Translations under genes and position numbers: made by a program
The notes under the pieces: model-generated
The model's database searches: none
Seen by the model: only the letters and a program-made list of their open reading frames with translations
Told to the model about the DNA's origin: nothing
Shown: positions 7,700 to 16,500 of the stretch, in pieces
Layout of the letters: each line of letters begins with the position of its first letter
Numbering within the stretch: position 1 is the first letter of the stretch
Source: Flavobacteriaceae bacterium UBA3339
Lineage (GTDB): Bacteria; Bacteroidota; Bacteroidia; Flavobacteriales; Flavobacteriaceae
Direction of reading: 5' to 3'
NCBI GenBank assembly: GCA_002360925.1
Contig: DERN01000013.1
Span: 42,138-106,137, forward strand
DNA length: 64,000 bases

Positions 7700-9355
7700 T
7701 TATTGTTGTAATAAAGAATTTGCATGTTGTAAAGCAGCTTCTGTAACCACATTTCCCGAAAGCATTTGCGCAATTTCTTGAATGCGTTCTTCTTTGGTTA
7801 AAAGTTTAATTTCAGAAACCGTTGCATCGTCTTCGTCGTGTTTGGCAACTTTATAATGCTGCGTTCCTTTCGAAGCAACTTGTGGTAAATGTGTAATGGC
7901 AAAAATTTGCATATAATGTCCCATTTCTTTCATAATGGTTCCCATTTTATCGGCAACATCGCCCGAAACTCCAGTATCGATTTCATCAAAAATAATGGTA
8001 GGCAGCTTACTTTTTGCAGCTAAAATGGATTTAACTGCTAACATAATTCTAGACAATTCTCCGCCCGAAGCTGTTTTCTTTAACAAACCAAATTGCATTC
8101 CTTTATTGGCAGAAAACAACCATTGAACTTCGTCTTTTCCTGTTGATAAAAATGTATCTTTTAATTGTAATTGAATGTCAAACTGAGCATTTGGCATTCC
8201 TAAAGGTTTTATTAAATCGGTGATTTCGTTGCTTAATGCGTTTACGATATGTAAGCGTTTTTCGTGTAATTGAATCGCCAATTCGTTTAAATATTTTTCT
8301 GCTTTTTCAGACTTTTGTTCCAAAGCCAAAATCTCTTCTTCTAAGTTCTGCGAAGCCGAAACTTTTTCTGATAATTCGTTCTGAGTATGCAATAATTCAT
8401 CTACAGAACTTGCGTTGTGCTTTTTCTGTAATTGATAAATTAATTGTAACTTTTGATTGATTAATTCTAATTGATGTGGATCGGCAACTAAATTTTGCAA
8501 TCCGTTTTGCAATTCATCAGCAATATCTTCTAATTCAATAAAACTACTTTCGATTCGCTCACTGATATTTTGATAATTAGAACCAATTTGTGCCAACTTT
8601 TGCAACTGCGTTTTTACTTCGTACAATTGCTTGTTAACGCCAAATTCTTCATTTGTAAGCATTTCCAAACTTTGTTCTAACAAACCGCCTACTTTTTCAA
8701 CATTCGCCAATACTTCAAACTGACTTTCTAATTCTTCTTGTTCGCCCGATTTTAAATTTGCCTGAACCAATTCGTCTAACAAAAACGAATTATAATCCAG
8801 TTCTTTTAAAGCTTGAGCCTGATTTCCTTTCAATTGATTTAATTGTTGCTGAATCTTTTTGAACGAAGCTAATTCTTGCTGATAATCTTTTAAAAGCGAA
8901 GTATTGTTTGCATAAACATCGATTAAATTCAACTGATAATTTTCGTTGAATAATTCCTGAGTTTGGTGTTGTGTGTGAATATCGATCAAAGCTTCGCCTA
9001 ATTGCTGCAAATTTTGCAAAGTAGCCGGAACATCGTTTACAAAAGCGCGCGATTTCCCGGAAGGAAGAATTTCTCTTCGAATAATCGTTTCCGGATCGTA
9101 ATCTAAATCCAAATCCTTAAAAAGATTTTCCATTTGATACGGAGCAATAGAGAAATGTGCTTCGACCACACATTTTTCATCCGTATCGCGAAGTGAATTT
9201 AAATCGGCACGTTTTCCTAAAACCAATCCCAAAGCGTCTAATAAAATAGATTTTCCGGCACCGGTTTCACCTGTAATAATCGTTAAGTTATTTGTGAAAT
9301 CAATAGATGCGTACGCTATTAAAGCATAGTTTTTAATTGATAAGTTTGTTAGCAT
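7700..9355 (-). CDS. recN: DNA repair protein RecN
   Basis: 551-aa SMC-like ATPase of recombinational double-strand-break repair. Walker A GETGAGKS lies near residue 30, a long Gln/Glu/Leu-rich coiled coil fills the middle, and the C-terminal half has the signature TASGGELSRIMLAVK followed by Walker B LPTIIFDEIDTGVSG. Length fits the family. Last gene of the bamD-rpoZ-coaBC-porD-recN run, 6 bp after porD, with the terminator palindrome right behind its stop. Confidence 0.95.
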   Translation of the reverse strand: MLTNLSIKNYALIAYASIDFTNNLTIITGETGAGKSILLDALGLVLGKRADLNSLRDTDEKCVVEAHFSIAPYQMENLFKDLDLDYDPETIIRREILPSGKSRAFVNDVPATLQNLQQLGEALIDIHTQHQTQELFNENYQLNLIDVYANNTSLLKDYQQELASFKKIQQQLNQLKGNQAQALKELDYNSFLLDELVQANLKSGEQEELESQFEVLANVEKVGGLLEQSLEMLTNEEFGVNKQLYEVKTQLQKLAQIGSNYQNISERIESSFIELEDIADELQNGLQNLVADPHQLELINQKLQLIYQLQKKHNASSVDELLHTQNELSEKVSASQNLEEEILALEQKSEKAEKYLNELAIQLHEKRLHIVNALSNEITDLIKPLGMPNAQFDIQLQLKDTFLSTGKDEVQWLFSANKGMQFGLLKKTASGGELSRIMLAVKSILAAKSKLPTIIFDEIDTGVSGDVADKMGTIMKEMGHYMQIFAITHLPQVASKGTQHYKVAKHDEDDATVSEIKLLTKEERIQEIAQMLSGNVVTEAALQHANSLLQQ

Positions 9356-9361
9356 AATGAA

Positions 9362-10249
9362 TTACATTCGGTTCCACTTTGCGCCATTTAACGGATTAAT
9401 GCGCGTTAGTGTTTCGATCAATTGAGTTTTGTCGTAATTAGGTCCTGCACTGAAAACCTTCGCAATTTCGTCTGATTTTGCATCAAAGAAAATACGGGTT
9501 GTTAAAGCATTCGGACGCACTTTATGATTGTTTGCCAAAATATTAAGTGCATTTGCAATTCCTTTTTTGGCATCATCCGGATTGTCAGACATTACGTCTA
9601 ATCCTTTAATATGATATTCGTACATGGCTTCGCGATACGATGCAAACGAATTCGATAAAATATCATTTACCAAAGCGTAACGGTTGTTGCTTTCGCCCAT
9701 AATCCAACCTTTATCGCCGGTTTGCTGCATCATAGAAACCACATTTAAAGCTTTCTGATAATTTTCTGTTCCTCCATTTAAAGCAAAAGAATCAGCATCC
9801 AATCCAATAATCATGTTGGCATAATAGCTTAATAAACCAACTAATTTTGAACTGATAGAATTCTCGGAATTCACCAAACTTTCGAATTCGATATAGTTAA
9901 AACCTACATTATTATCTACAAAATTAAATAAAGTGGTTCCGTAAGCCGAATTAAAAACCGGACGAGAAGTCTGAATTTGAAGTGTTCCGGTAAAAGAGTT
10001 TGAATTAGGATCGTAATCGTTTACAATTAATAAAACATTACAATCGATTAACTCGTTGCGTTTTACATTAACATTCGTAAACTTGTTGTTATTAAAAAAA
10101 TCGCGAATTGAATTTTGCAACGTAGTAAATACTTGCTTATTGGTTTGTTGGATTCGGTCAGAATTTATCGTAACGGTAGCATTTAATTCCTGAGAAATTC
10201 CAGAAAATCCAATAAAAAAAACGATTAATGCAACAAGTTTATTTCGCAT
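9362..10249 (-). CDS. porD: type IX secretion protein PorD (DUF4835 family)
   Basis: 295 aa with a cleavable signal peptide (MRNKLVALIVFFIGFSGISQ) and the DUF4835 pattern: N-terminal ELNATVTIN, mid-region GLDADSFALNGG and a C-terminus ending NGAKWNRM. The family is associated with type IX secretion in Bacteroidota (PorD). The gene overlaps the end of coaBC by 11 bp and precedes recN by 6 bp, a conserved order in Flavobacteria. The family call rests on recalled similarity and synteny; the mechanism is not known to me. Confidence 0.8.
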   Translation of the reverse strand: MRNKLVALIVFFIGFSGISQELNATVTINSDRIQQTNKQVFTTLQNSIRDFFNNNKFTNVNVKRNELIDCNVLLIVNDYDPNSNSFTGTLQIQTSRPVFNSAYGTTLFNFVDNNVGFNYIEFESLVNSENSISSKLVGLLSYYANMIIGLDADSFALNGGTENYQKALNVVSMMQQTGDKGWIMGESNNRYALVNDILSNSFASYREAMYEYHIKGLDVMSDNPDDAKKGIANALNILANNHKVRPNALTTRIFFDAKSDEIAKVFSAGPNYDKTQLIETLTRINPLNGAKWNRM

Positions 10250-11441
10250 AATATTTTACGATTTGGTCTATGATATCTTTGGCAACGGCTTCTTTTGATT
10301 TTAATTCCTGAGGATAAATATTAAAATCTTTATCGATAAAGGTAACTTTATTTGTTGGTTTTCCAAAACCTGCACCTTCATCGTTTAACGAATTTAACAC
10401 AATTAAATCTAAATTCTTCTTTTTAAGTTTAGATTTTGCATATTCAATTTCATTCTGAGTTTCTAAAGCAAAACCAACCAAAAACTGATGTTTTTTAATT
10501 GCTCCTAAAGAAGCCAGAATATCCGGATTTTTTTCTAAAACAATAGTAAATTCTTCGTCGTCTTTCTTTATTTTCTGAACTGCTACTTCTTTTGGTCTGT
10601 AATCTGCAACCGCAGCCGCACCAATTACAACATCCATTTCGTTATACAATTCATGACAAACATCGTGCATTTCCTGAGCAGAAGTAACACGTTTTACGTG
10701 AATATTTTGATGATCGATTTTTAAAGAAGTAGGTCCGATTATCAAATAAACTTCGGCACCGCGATTTGCTGCTTCTATTGCAATATCGAATCCCATTTTT
10801 CCGGTAGAATGATTTCCAATAAAACGAACAGGGTCAATTGGTTCATAAGTTGGCCCAGCGGTAATTAAAACTTTTTTCCCGTTTAATTCGTTTTTAGAGA
10901 TAAAGAAATCTTCTAACGATTTAAAAATTGTTTCGGGTTCCGCCATACGTCCTTGTCCAACCAAACCAGAAGCTAATTCGCCAAATTCTGAAGCAATTTC
11001 TAAAGCTCCAAATGTTTTAAGTTTTTGAATATTTTCTGTTGTGGTTTGATGCACAAACATATCCAAATCCATTGCCGGAGCAAAAAATACCGGACATTTT
11101 GCCGAAAGGTAAGTCGCCATTAACAAATTATCGCAAAATCCATTTGCCATTTTTGCTAAGGTATTCGCGGTTGCAGGCGCAATTAAAATTAAATCGGCCC
11201 AAAGTGCTAAATCAACATGATTTGTCCACTCGCCAAAATCCTTCTCAAATTCGGTATAAACCGGTTTTTTAGAAAGAGTTGCAAGCGTTAACGGAGTAAT
11301 AAAAGCACAAGAAGCAGGTGTCATGATTACTTGAACCTGTGCACCTGCTTTTGTTAACAATCGTACTAAACTTGCCGTTTTGTAAGCGGCAATACCACCT
11401 GAAATTCCCAGAATAATTTTTTTACCGCTTAATACTGACAT
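10239..11441 (-). CDS. coaBC: bifunctional phosphopantothenoylcysteine decarboxylase / phosphopantothenate-cysteine ligase
   Basis: 400 aa. The N-terminal flavoprotein CoaC domain starts KKIILGISGGIAAYKTASLVR, with the active-site region VHQTTTEN...ASGLVGQGRMAEPE. The C-terminal CoaB ligase domain has VLITAGPTYEPIDPVRFIGN and HSTGKMG. It performs two consecutive steps of coenzyme A synthesis from 4'-phosphopantothenate. Lies 12 bp after rpoZ, as in many bacteria. Confidence 0.95.
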   Translation of the reverse strand: MSVLSGKKIILGISGGIAAYKTASLVRLLTKAGAQVQVIMTPASCAFITPLTLATLSKKPVYTEFEKDFGEWTNHVDLALWADLILIAPATANTLAKMANGFCDNLLMATYLSAKCPVFFAPAMDLDMFVHQTTTENIQKLKTFGALEIASEFGELASGLVGQGRMAEPETIFKSLEDFFISKNELNGKKVLITAGPTYEPIDPVRFIGNHSTGKMGFDIAIEAANRGAEVYLIIGPTSLKIDHQNIHVKRVTSAQEMHDVCHELYNEMDVVIGAAAVADYRPKEVAVQKIKKDDEEFTIVLEKNPDILASLGAIKKHQFLVGFALETQNEIEYAKSKLKKKNLDLIVLNSLNDEGAGFGKPTNKVTFIDKDFNIYPQELKSKEAVAKDIIDQIVKYYAK

Positions 11442-11453
11442 ATTTTGTATTTA

Positions 11454-11762
11454 TTATTTTTTGAATGTTATCTCATCCTTCAACCATTCTTCTACCGCTA
11501 AAGCGTGAGGTTTAGGAAGTCTTTCGTAGTATTTTGAAACTTCGATTTGCTCTTTATTTTCAAAAACTTCATCCAAACTATCATTATACGTCGCAAACTC
11601 TTCTAACTTGTCGATCAATTCTTTTTTAATTTCAGTATTGATTTGACTCGCTCTCTTTGCAATAATCGTGATTGCTTCATAAATATTACCTGTTGGCTTT
11701 TCTATTTCTGCCTTATTATAGGTAATAGTGTTTACAGCTGCTTGCGTGTTTTTTAAATCCAT
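11454..11762 (-). CDS. rpoZ: RNA polymerase omega subunit (Bacteroidota type)
   Basis: 102-aa small protein with the omega-like core (NIYEAITIIAKRASQI followed by an acidic helix and a C-terminal EVSKYYERLPKPHALAVEEW) typical of the Bacteroidota form, which is often left as hypothetical. Located 4 bp after bamD and 12 bp before coaBC; rpoZ-coaBC adjacency is common. Function: assembly and stability of the beta' subunit. Confidence 0.85.
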   Translation of the reverse strand: MDLKNTQAAVNTITYNKAEIEKPTGNIYEAITIIAKRASQINTEIKKELIDKLEEFATYNDSLDEVFENKEQIEVSKYYERLPKPHALAVEEWLKDEITFKK

Positions 11763-11766
11763 TTCC

Positions 11767-12579
11767 TTATTTTGTTGAAAATTGTTGTAATTCTTTATTT
11801 AATCGTTCTACCATTCTATCCGCATCTTCTTTGTATTTCGTATTCGGATCAAAAGTAATCAAATCGTCGTACAAACTTAAAGCGTTTTTAATACGTTCTT
11901 CCATTTTAGAATACACACTGTTTATTGACAGTTTGTAAGCCGAATCGAACTTGTAATACAATGCATCGGTTTTGTAAACTGTTCCCGGATAATCTAACAA
12001 AAAGTTATCTAAAGCTACAATTGCCGCGTTGTAATCGCGCGTATATTCTCCAATTTTGTTGTACAATCTTGCAGATTCAAATGCTTTACGCTCGATTTTC
12101 TCTTTAAGCTCTCTTAAGTTTTTATTAGCTTCTTCGGAATATTGTGATTCTGGAAAAGCCGAAATAAAAGCTTCGAATTTGTTTATCCCTTCATACGTAA
12201 TATGCTGATCTAACGTAAAACTCTCTGATAATTCATAAGCCGATTTTGCTTCTAGAAACATGGTTTCTTCGCGATTTGGGCTTGTGAAATAAACCAAGTT
12301 GAATTTCTGAAACATTTTATCCGACGCTTCCCATTTACGAGAATTGTAATATGATTTACTGTATTTGTAAAACATAGATTGAAGATTTGGTCTCCACGCT
12401 CCTTCTTTTGCTTCGATTTGTTCGTACAAACGGATTGCCTGTTTGTATTTCCCTTTTTCGTAAAGCTGATCGGCTACTTCATTTTTGTAAGCAGTATCAT
12501 CGACTTTCAATGCTTTTTGAAGCGGAGAACAACTCGCTAATACTAATGCAGTAAAAAATACATACGAAATGTGTTTCAT
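11767..12579 (-). CDS. bamD: outer-membrane assembly lipoprotein BamD
   Basis: 270-aa lipoprotein: signal peptide with lipobox LASC near residue 17, then TPR-like helices (LYEKGKYKQAIRLYEQIE, FPESQYSEEANKNLRELKEKI, DYNAAIVALDNFLLDYPGT). It belongs to the periplasmic side of the BAM machine that folds beta-barrels into the outer membrane. First gene of the five-gene run, with a good TTG-N20-TAACTTTG promoter upstream. Confidence 0.9.
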   Translation of the reverse strand: MKHISYVFFTALVLASCSPLQKALKVDDTAYKNEVADQLYEKGKYKQAIRLYEQIEAKEGAWRPNLQSMFYKYSKSYYNSRKWEASDKMFQKFNLVYFTSPNREETMFLEAKSAYELSESFTLDQHITYEGINKFEAFISAFPESQYSEEANKNLRELKEKIERKAFESARLYNKIGEYTRDYNAAIVALDNFLLDYPGTVYKTDALYYKFDSAYKLSINSVYSKMEERIKNALSLYDDLITFDPNTKYKEDADRMVERLNKELQQFSTK

Positions 12580-12625
12580 AAAAATGTTCTTGTTTATACT
12601 AAATCTGTAGATTTAATAGCAAATG

Positions 12626-12656
12626 CAAAGTTAATATTTATCTTGTTATAGTACAA
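12626..12656 (-). promoter_or_regulatory. promoter of the bamD-rpoZ-coaBC-porD-recN operon
   Basis: On the minus strand TTG (12656-12654), 20 bp spacer, TAACTTTG (12633-12626). This matches the Bacteroidota -33/-7 consensus TTG-N17-23-TAnnTTTG and lies 47 bp before the bamD start. Confidence 0.65.
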
Positions 12657-12673
12657 TATCTTTTTAGATAAAA

Positions 12674-12700
12674 AAAGATGCCCTAAAATAAGGCATCTTT
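12674..12700 (-). terminator. intrinsic terminator after the ferritin gene
   Basis: AAAGATGCC/GGCATCTTT stem followed on the minus strand by a run of T's. It lies 31 bp past the ferritin stop and upstream of the bamD promoter. Confidence 0.75.
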
Positions 12701-12730
12701 ATGGATATTTTGACTTAACGATTCGTTAAA

Positions 12731-13243
12731 TTATACAGTTTGATCTGCTTGTTGTTGCGGAAAGTTCTTGATATCGTTATCAAAAAGGTATAACCCGCCT
12801 TTATCGTCACCTATTAAATTAATTTTATCTAATATTGTGCGAGCTGTTGCTTCTTCTTCAATCTGTTCTGCAACATACCATTGTAAAAAGTTGTGTGTAG
12901 CATAATCGCGTTCTTGTAACGAAATATGAACTAAATCGTTAATGCTTTTAGAAACAAAAACTTCGTGCTCGAACAATTGATTAAACAACGATTTAAAAGA
13001 TGTGTGATCTAAATTTGGTTGCTCAACATCAGGAATAACCGCTTCGCCTCCACGTTGATTAATGTATTTAATTAATTTTAACATGTGCATGCGTTCTTCG
13101 TCAGATTGTGCATACATAAAAGTTGCTATCCCTTCAAACCCTTGATTTTCTGACCAAGAAGCCATTGCTAAATAAATTTGAGATGAATCGCCTTCTATTT
13201 TAACTTGCTTGTTTAAAGCAGCCTGTAATTCTTTTGATAACAT
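12731..13243 (-). CDS. non-haem ferritin
   Basis: 170-aa four-helix iron-storage protein. Ferroxidase-type residues are visible in KIEGDSSQIY (E17), SDEERMHM (Glu and His of the second helix) and HNFLQWYVAEQIEEEATA. Length matches bacterial FtnA-type ferritins (about 165-175 aa), and no haem-binding bacterioferritin features are seen. It follows dapA by 27 bp and is probably cotranscribed or has its own weak promoter. Oxidises Fe(II) and stores it as ferric mineral in the cytosol. Confidence 0.92.
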   Translation of the reverse strand: MLSKELQAALNKQVKIEGDSSQIYLAMASWSENQGFEGIATFMYAQSDEERMHMLKLIKYINQRGGEAVIPDVEQPNLDHTSFKSLFNQLFEHEVFVSKSINDLVHISLQERDYATHNFLQWYVAEQIEEEATARTILDKINLIGDDKGGLYLFDNDIKNFPQQQADQTV

Positions 13244-13270
13244 AAGTTTTGATTTTTCTTTTTTATAAAA

Positions 13271-14146
13271 TTAGAAATTTTTAGCGAAAGAAGCTAATCG
13301 ATTCGATAAATCCTCGTTAACATTTACTAAAGGCAATCTTAAGTAATTTTCGCAAATTCCTAAATGTTTGAATAATTCCTTGATTCCGCCCGGGTTTCCT
13401 TGTTCGAAAATCATGTTGATTGAATCAGTAATTCTGTAATGAATTTGATACGCTTCATCTACTTTACGTTGCAATCCTAAACGAACCATTTCTGAAAATT
13501 CTTTTGGAAACGCTTCTCCGATAACCGAAATTACTCCGGCTCCGCCTGCTAAAACCATTGGTAATGTAATGATATCATCGCCCGAAATCACTAAAAATCC
13601 TTCTGGTTTTGTACGAATCAATTCCATTGCTTGAACCATATCTCCAGCAGCTTCCTTAATTCCGATGATGTTTTTAAAATCGTTCGCTAAACGAATTACT
13701 GTATTAGGCAACATATTGCTTGATGTTCTTCCTGGAACATTATATACGATAATAGGAAGCGGAGAATTTTCGGCAATCATTTTAAAATGCTGATAAATTC
13801 CTTCTTGAGTTGGTTTATTATAATAAGGCGAAACCGATAAAATGGCATCGAATCCTTTTAAGTTTTCCTCATTTAATTGCGATACAACATCCATTGTATT
13901 GTTTCCGCCAACACCTAAAACCAAAGGTAAACGTTTGTTATTTGCCTTTATAATGGTTTGCTTCACCAATTCTTGCTCTTGCTTTGTTAAAGTTGCAGTT
14001 TCGGCAGTAGTTCCTAAAACCACTAAATACTCAACTCCTCCTTTAATATTGTGTTCCACAACGCGCTCTAAGGCTTCAACATCTACGCTTAAATCTTTTT
14101 TAAATGGTGTAATTAACGCAACACCTGTTCCAATGAATGATTTCAT
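13271..14146 (-). CDS. dapA: 4-hydroxy-tetrahydrodipicolinate synthase
   Basis: 291-aa class I aldolase-fold enzyme joining pyruvate and aspartate semialdehyde in lysine/diaminopimelate synthesis. Motifs: GTGVALITPF, GTTAETATLT, the Tyr motif PIIVYNVPGRTSSNM, the Schiff-base lysine in NIIGIKEAAGD and the loop VISGDD. Length is standard. Divergent from the nucleotidase genes with a short shared promoter region. Confidence 0.95.
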   Translation of the reverse strand: MKSFIGTGVALITPFKKDLSVDVEALERVVEHNIKGGVEYLVVLGTTAETATLTKQEQELVKQTIIKANNKRLPLVLGVGGNNTMDVVSQLNEENLKGFDAILSVSPYYNKPTQEGIYQHFKMIAENSPLPIIVYNVPGRTSSNMLPNTVIRLANDFKNIIGIKEAAGDMVQAMELIRTKPEGFLVISGDDIITLPMVLAGGAGVISVIGEAFPKEFSEMVRLGLQRKVDEAYQIHYRITDSINMIFEQGNPGGIKELFKHLGICENYLRLPLVNVNEDLSNRLASFAKNF

Positions 14147-14239
14147 GTTCTTTTTTTAATGAGTAAAAAACTTAATCTTATAATTTATCGTCGTATTTTT
14201 GCATACGTAACAAAGTTAACTATTTTCAAATTAAAAATC

Positions 14240-15022
14240 ATGAAAACAAGCTTCTTTAAGCCAACAAATCTTCCGATTGCTGTTTTCAGTTCCTTACTTA
14301 TTCTTTTAACAGCTTGCAGTTCAAAAAAGATTGTCAACACCGAGATTAAAACACATTATATCGAAGTTGATCAAACTGTTGCTAAAAATCAAGAAATTGA
14401 TAATTTCCTTGTTCCTTATCGACAACATATCGACGAAGATTTATCGAAAGTCTTAGCTTACAATCCGCAAGATTTAGATCGAACTTCAGCAAAATGGCAA
14501 AACCCGATGACGAATTTTTACGCCGATGCTATTTTAGAAATTGGAAATCCCGTTTTTGAAAAACGCACTGGAAAAACAATTGATTTTTGCTTATTAAATT
14601 ACGGCGGAATTCGTTCTACAATTGCAAAAGGAACTATTACAACCCGAAATGCTTACGATATTATGCCTTTCGAAAATAGTGCGATTGTTTTAGGAATTGA
14701 TGGTACAACCGTTTATGAAATGGCAACTTATTTTATGAAAAATAAAACGGCTCATCCTTTAAGCGGAATCGAAATTTTTGCCGATAAAAATACCTTTTCA
14801 GTTGAAGACATTAAAATAAAAGGACAATCGATCGATAAAAATAAAATCTATTATGTAATCACAAACGATTATCTTGCAAAAGGCGGCGATCGAATGGACT
14901 TCTTCTTAAAAGCAAAAGAATCGTATGTTTTAGATTACAAACTTCGAAATATGTTTATTGCATATTTCACAAAAATCGATACCTTAAAACCTTCAACTCA
15001 ACCTAGAATCGTATTGGAATAA
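14240..15022 (+). CDS. 5'-nucleotidase C-terminal-domain lipoprotein
   Basis: 260 aa from the ATG at 14240, chosen over an upstream start at 14159 because it gives a clean lipoprotein signal peptide with lipobox LTAC, and because a TATTTTTG -7 box lies at 14194-14201. The mature part is the substrate-binding C-terminal domain of UshA-type 5'-nucleotidases: NYGGIRSTIAKGTIT, the aromatic YDIMPFENS and NDYLAKGGDRMDFF. It lacks the metallophosphatase domain, which is encoded by the next gene, overlapping by one base (TAATG). Confidence 0.85.
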   Translation: MKTSFFKPTNLPIAVFSSLLILLTACSSKKIVNTEIKTHYIEVDQTVAKNQEIDNFLVPYRQHIDEDLSKVLAYNPQDLDRTSAKWQNPMTNFYADAILEIGNPVFEKRTGKTIDFCLLNYGGIRSTIAKGTITTRNAYDIMPFENSAIVLGIDGTTVYEMATYFMKNKTAHPLSGIEIFADKNTFSVEDIKIKGQSIDKNKIYYVITNDYLAKGGDRMDFFLKAKESYVLDYKLRNMFIAYFTKIDTLKPSTQPRIVLE

Positions 15023-15936
15023 TGAAAAGAAGAGAATTCATCATCAAAACATCGGCTGCCACAAGTTTATTGACTTTAGGCGGATTGGGATTGAGCAGTT
15101 TTTCGTTACCTAACACAAAACGAATTACTATTTTACACACCAACGACACGCACAGTCATTTAGATACGTTTTCATCGACCGATCCGAAATTTCCTAATCA
15201 AGGCGGAGCTGCAAAACGCGCTACTATTTTTAATGACATAAAATCCGAAAATCCGAATACCTTAATTTTAGATGCAGGAGATATGTTTCAAGGAACTCCG
15301 TACTTTAATTATTATGGTGGCGAATTAGAAATAAAAATCATGAACATGTTGGGTTACGAAGGTGGAACAATTGGAAATCATGAATTTGACAACGGAGTAA
15401 ATAGTCTTGCAGAACAAATCATGAAAGCGAAATTCGATGTAATTAACGCTAATTATGATTTTAAAAATACTTTAATGGATGGTTTAACGAAACCTTATAA
15501 AGTGTATATAAAAGACGGAATTAAAATCGGCGTTTTTGGTTTAGGCGTTAAGTTAGATGGTTTGGTTAATAAAAGTGAATACGGAGAAACTGTTTGGAAT
15601 CATCCTTTGGAAATTGCTCAAGACATTACGCAAATTTTAAAAAACAATTTACATTGTGATTTGGTGATTTGTCTTTCTCATTTAGGTTATCGTTATGGAG
15701 CAAATTCTGACATGTTTTCGGATTTAGATCTTGCAGCAAAAACAAAAAACATCGACCTGATTATTGGAGGACACACACATACTTTTTTAGAAAAACCGAC
15801 CATTGTAACTAATTTAGAAGGAAAAGAAGTTATTGTAAATCAGGTTGGTTGTTATGGCGTTCGCGTTGGGCAAATTGATTTTTATTTCGATGCATTTAAC
15901 AACAAAACAGCTACTTCAAGAGTAATTTCTGTTTAA
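15022..15936 (+). CDS. metallophosphatase (5'-nucleotidase N-terminal domain), Tat-type signal
   Basis: 304-aa calcineurin-like phosphoesterase. The N-terminus MKRREFIIKTSAA has the twin-arginine pattern followed by a hydrophobic stretch, so export by Tat is likely. Metal-binding motifs in order: LHTNDTHSH, DAGDMFQGTP, GNHEFDNG, CLSHLGYR and GGHTHTF. This is the catalytic half of a UshA-like nucleotidase; the substrate-binding half is the previous gene. The two probably form a complex hydrolysing nucleotides outside the cytoplasm. Single-chain enzymes are the usual arrangement elsewhere. Confidence 0.87.
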   Translation: MKRREFIIKTSAATSLLTLGGLGLSSFSLPNTKRITILHTNDTHSHLDTFSSTDPKFPNQGGAAKRATIFNDIKSENPNTLILDAGDMFQGTPYFNYYGGELEIKIMNMLGYEGGTIGNHEFDNGVNSLAEQIMKAKFDVINANYDFKNTLMDGLTKPYKVYIKDGIKIGVFGLGVKLDGLVNKSEYGETVWNHPLEIAQDITQILKNNLHCDLVICLSHLGYRYGANSDMFSDLDLAAKTKNIDLIIGGHTHTFLEKPTIVTNLEGKEVIVNQVGCYGVRVGQIDFYFDAFNNKTATSRVISV

Positions 15937-16030
15937 ACAATTATTTTTTGAAAGTAAGAAACAACACTAGTATGATAACTATTTGATACAAATCAAATTT
16001 GACATGAGAAAGCCCTGAATAGAATCTACT

Positions 16031-16058
16031 GTCACTCTGAGCTTGACTCAGAGTCGCA
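16031..16058. repeat. REP-like hairpin A (GTC + 8-bp stem + CTTGA loop)
   Basis: GTC, then stem ACTCTGAG/CTCAGAGT around the 5-nt loop CTTGA. It has the same architecture, in opposite orientation, as the element at 16443-16469 on the other side of the GIY-YIG remnant. Confidence 0.65.
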
Positions 16059-16075
16059 TAACAAAATAGTAAGTA

Positions 16076-16444
16076 ATGAAAAAATACTTTGTTTACATAT
16101 TAACAAACAAGTATCGTACAACATTTTATGTCGGTTCAACAAATGATCTAAATAAAAGAATCACTCAACATAATGATGGTACAGGCTCTTTTTTACTTCA
16201 AAATACAATTTAAAGGATTTAATATACTACGAATTATTTAAAGATATTAACCAAGCCATTTCTAGAGAAAAACAATTAAAAAACAATTAAAAAACAATTA
16301 AAAAACAATTAAAAAACAATTAAAAAACAATTAAAAAACAATTAAAAAACAATTAAAAAACAATTAAAAAACTGGAAAAAGGGATGGAAAATAAATCTTA
16401 TCAAAACAATAAATCCTGAATTAAAAACATTAATTATTTTGTGA
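16076..16444 (+). pseudogene. GIY-YIG nuclease-family gene, disrupted by frameshift and tandem-repeat expansion
   Basis: Begins MKKYFVYILTNKYRTTFYVGSTNDL, the classic YIL...FYVGST GIY-YIG start of short UvrC/SLX1-like proteins. After about 40 codons, at a T6 run (about 16190), the frame shifts. The expected continuation KYNLKDLIYYELFKDINQ..REKQLKN is present in another frame. Within the KQLKN codons an 11-bp unit is repeated nine times (16273-16371), followed by the normal C-terminal NWKKGWKINLIKTINPELK in a further frame, ending at TGA 16442-16444. Two independent disruptions make an intact product unlikely. It is bracketed by an inverted pair of REP-like hairpins. Confidence 0.8.
16273..16371. 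repeat. nine tandem copies of an 11-bp unit
   Basis: CAATTAAAAAA repeated exactly nine times, inside the GIY-YIG remnant. One copy is what the intact gene would need. Each extra copy shifts the frame because 11 is not a multiple of 3. Confidence 0.95.
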
Positions 16445-16469
16445 GATGCTGAAACAAGTTCAGCATGAC
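16443..16469. repeat. REP-like hairpin B, inverted relative to hairpin A
   Basis: Stem ATGCTGAA/TTCAGCAT around ACAAG, followed by GAC. Its reverse complement reads GTC + stem + CTTGT loop + stem, matching hairpin A in layout, stem length and loop. It overlaps the GIY-YIG remnant's stop codon. Confidence 0.65.
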
Positions 16470-16500
16470 TTTATTACTAAATTTTATCGTTAAAAAACCA

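Noticed and set aside
16273..16371. Tandem 11-bp repeats as a CRISPR array or origin iterons
   Set aside because: Units are contiguous with no spacers, too short for CRISPR, and no replication or Cas gene is nearby; they fit as expanded codons of a GIY-YIG gene.
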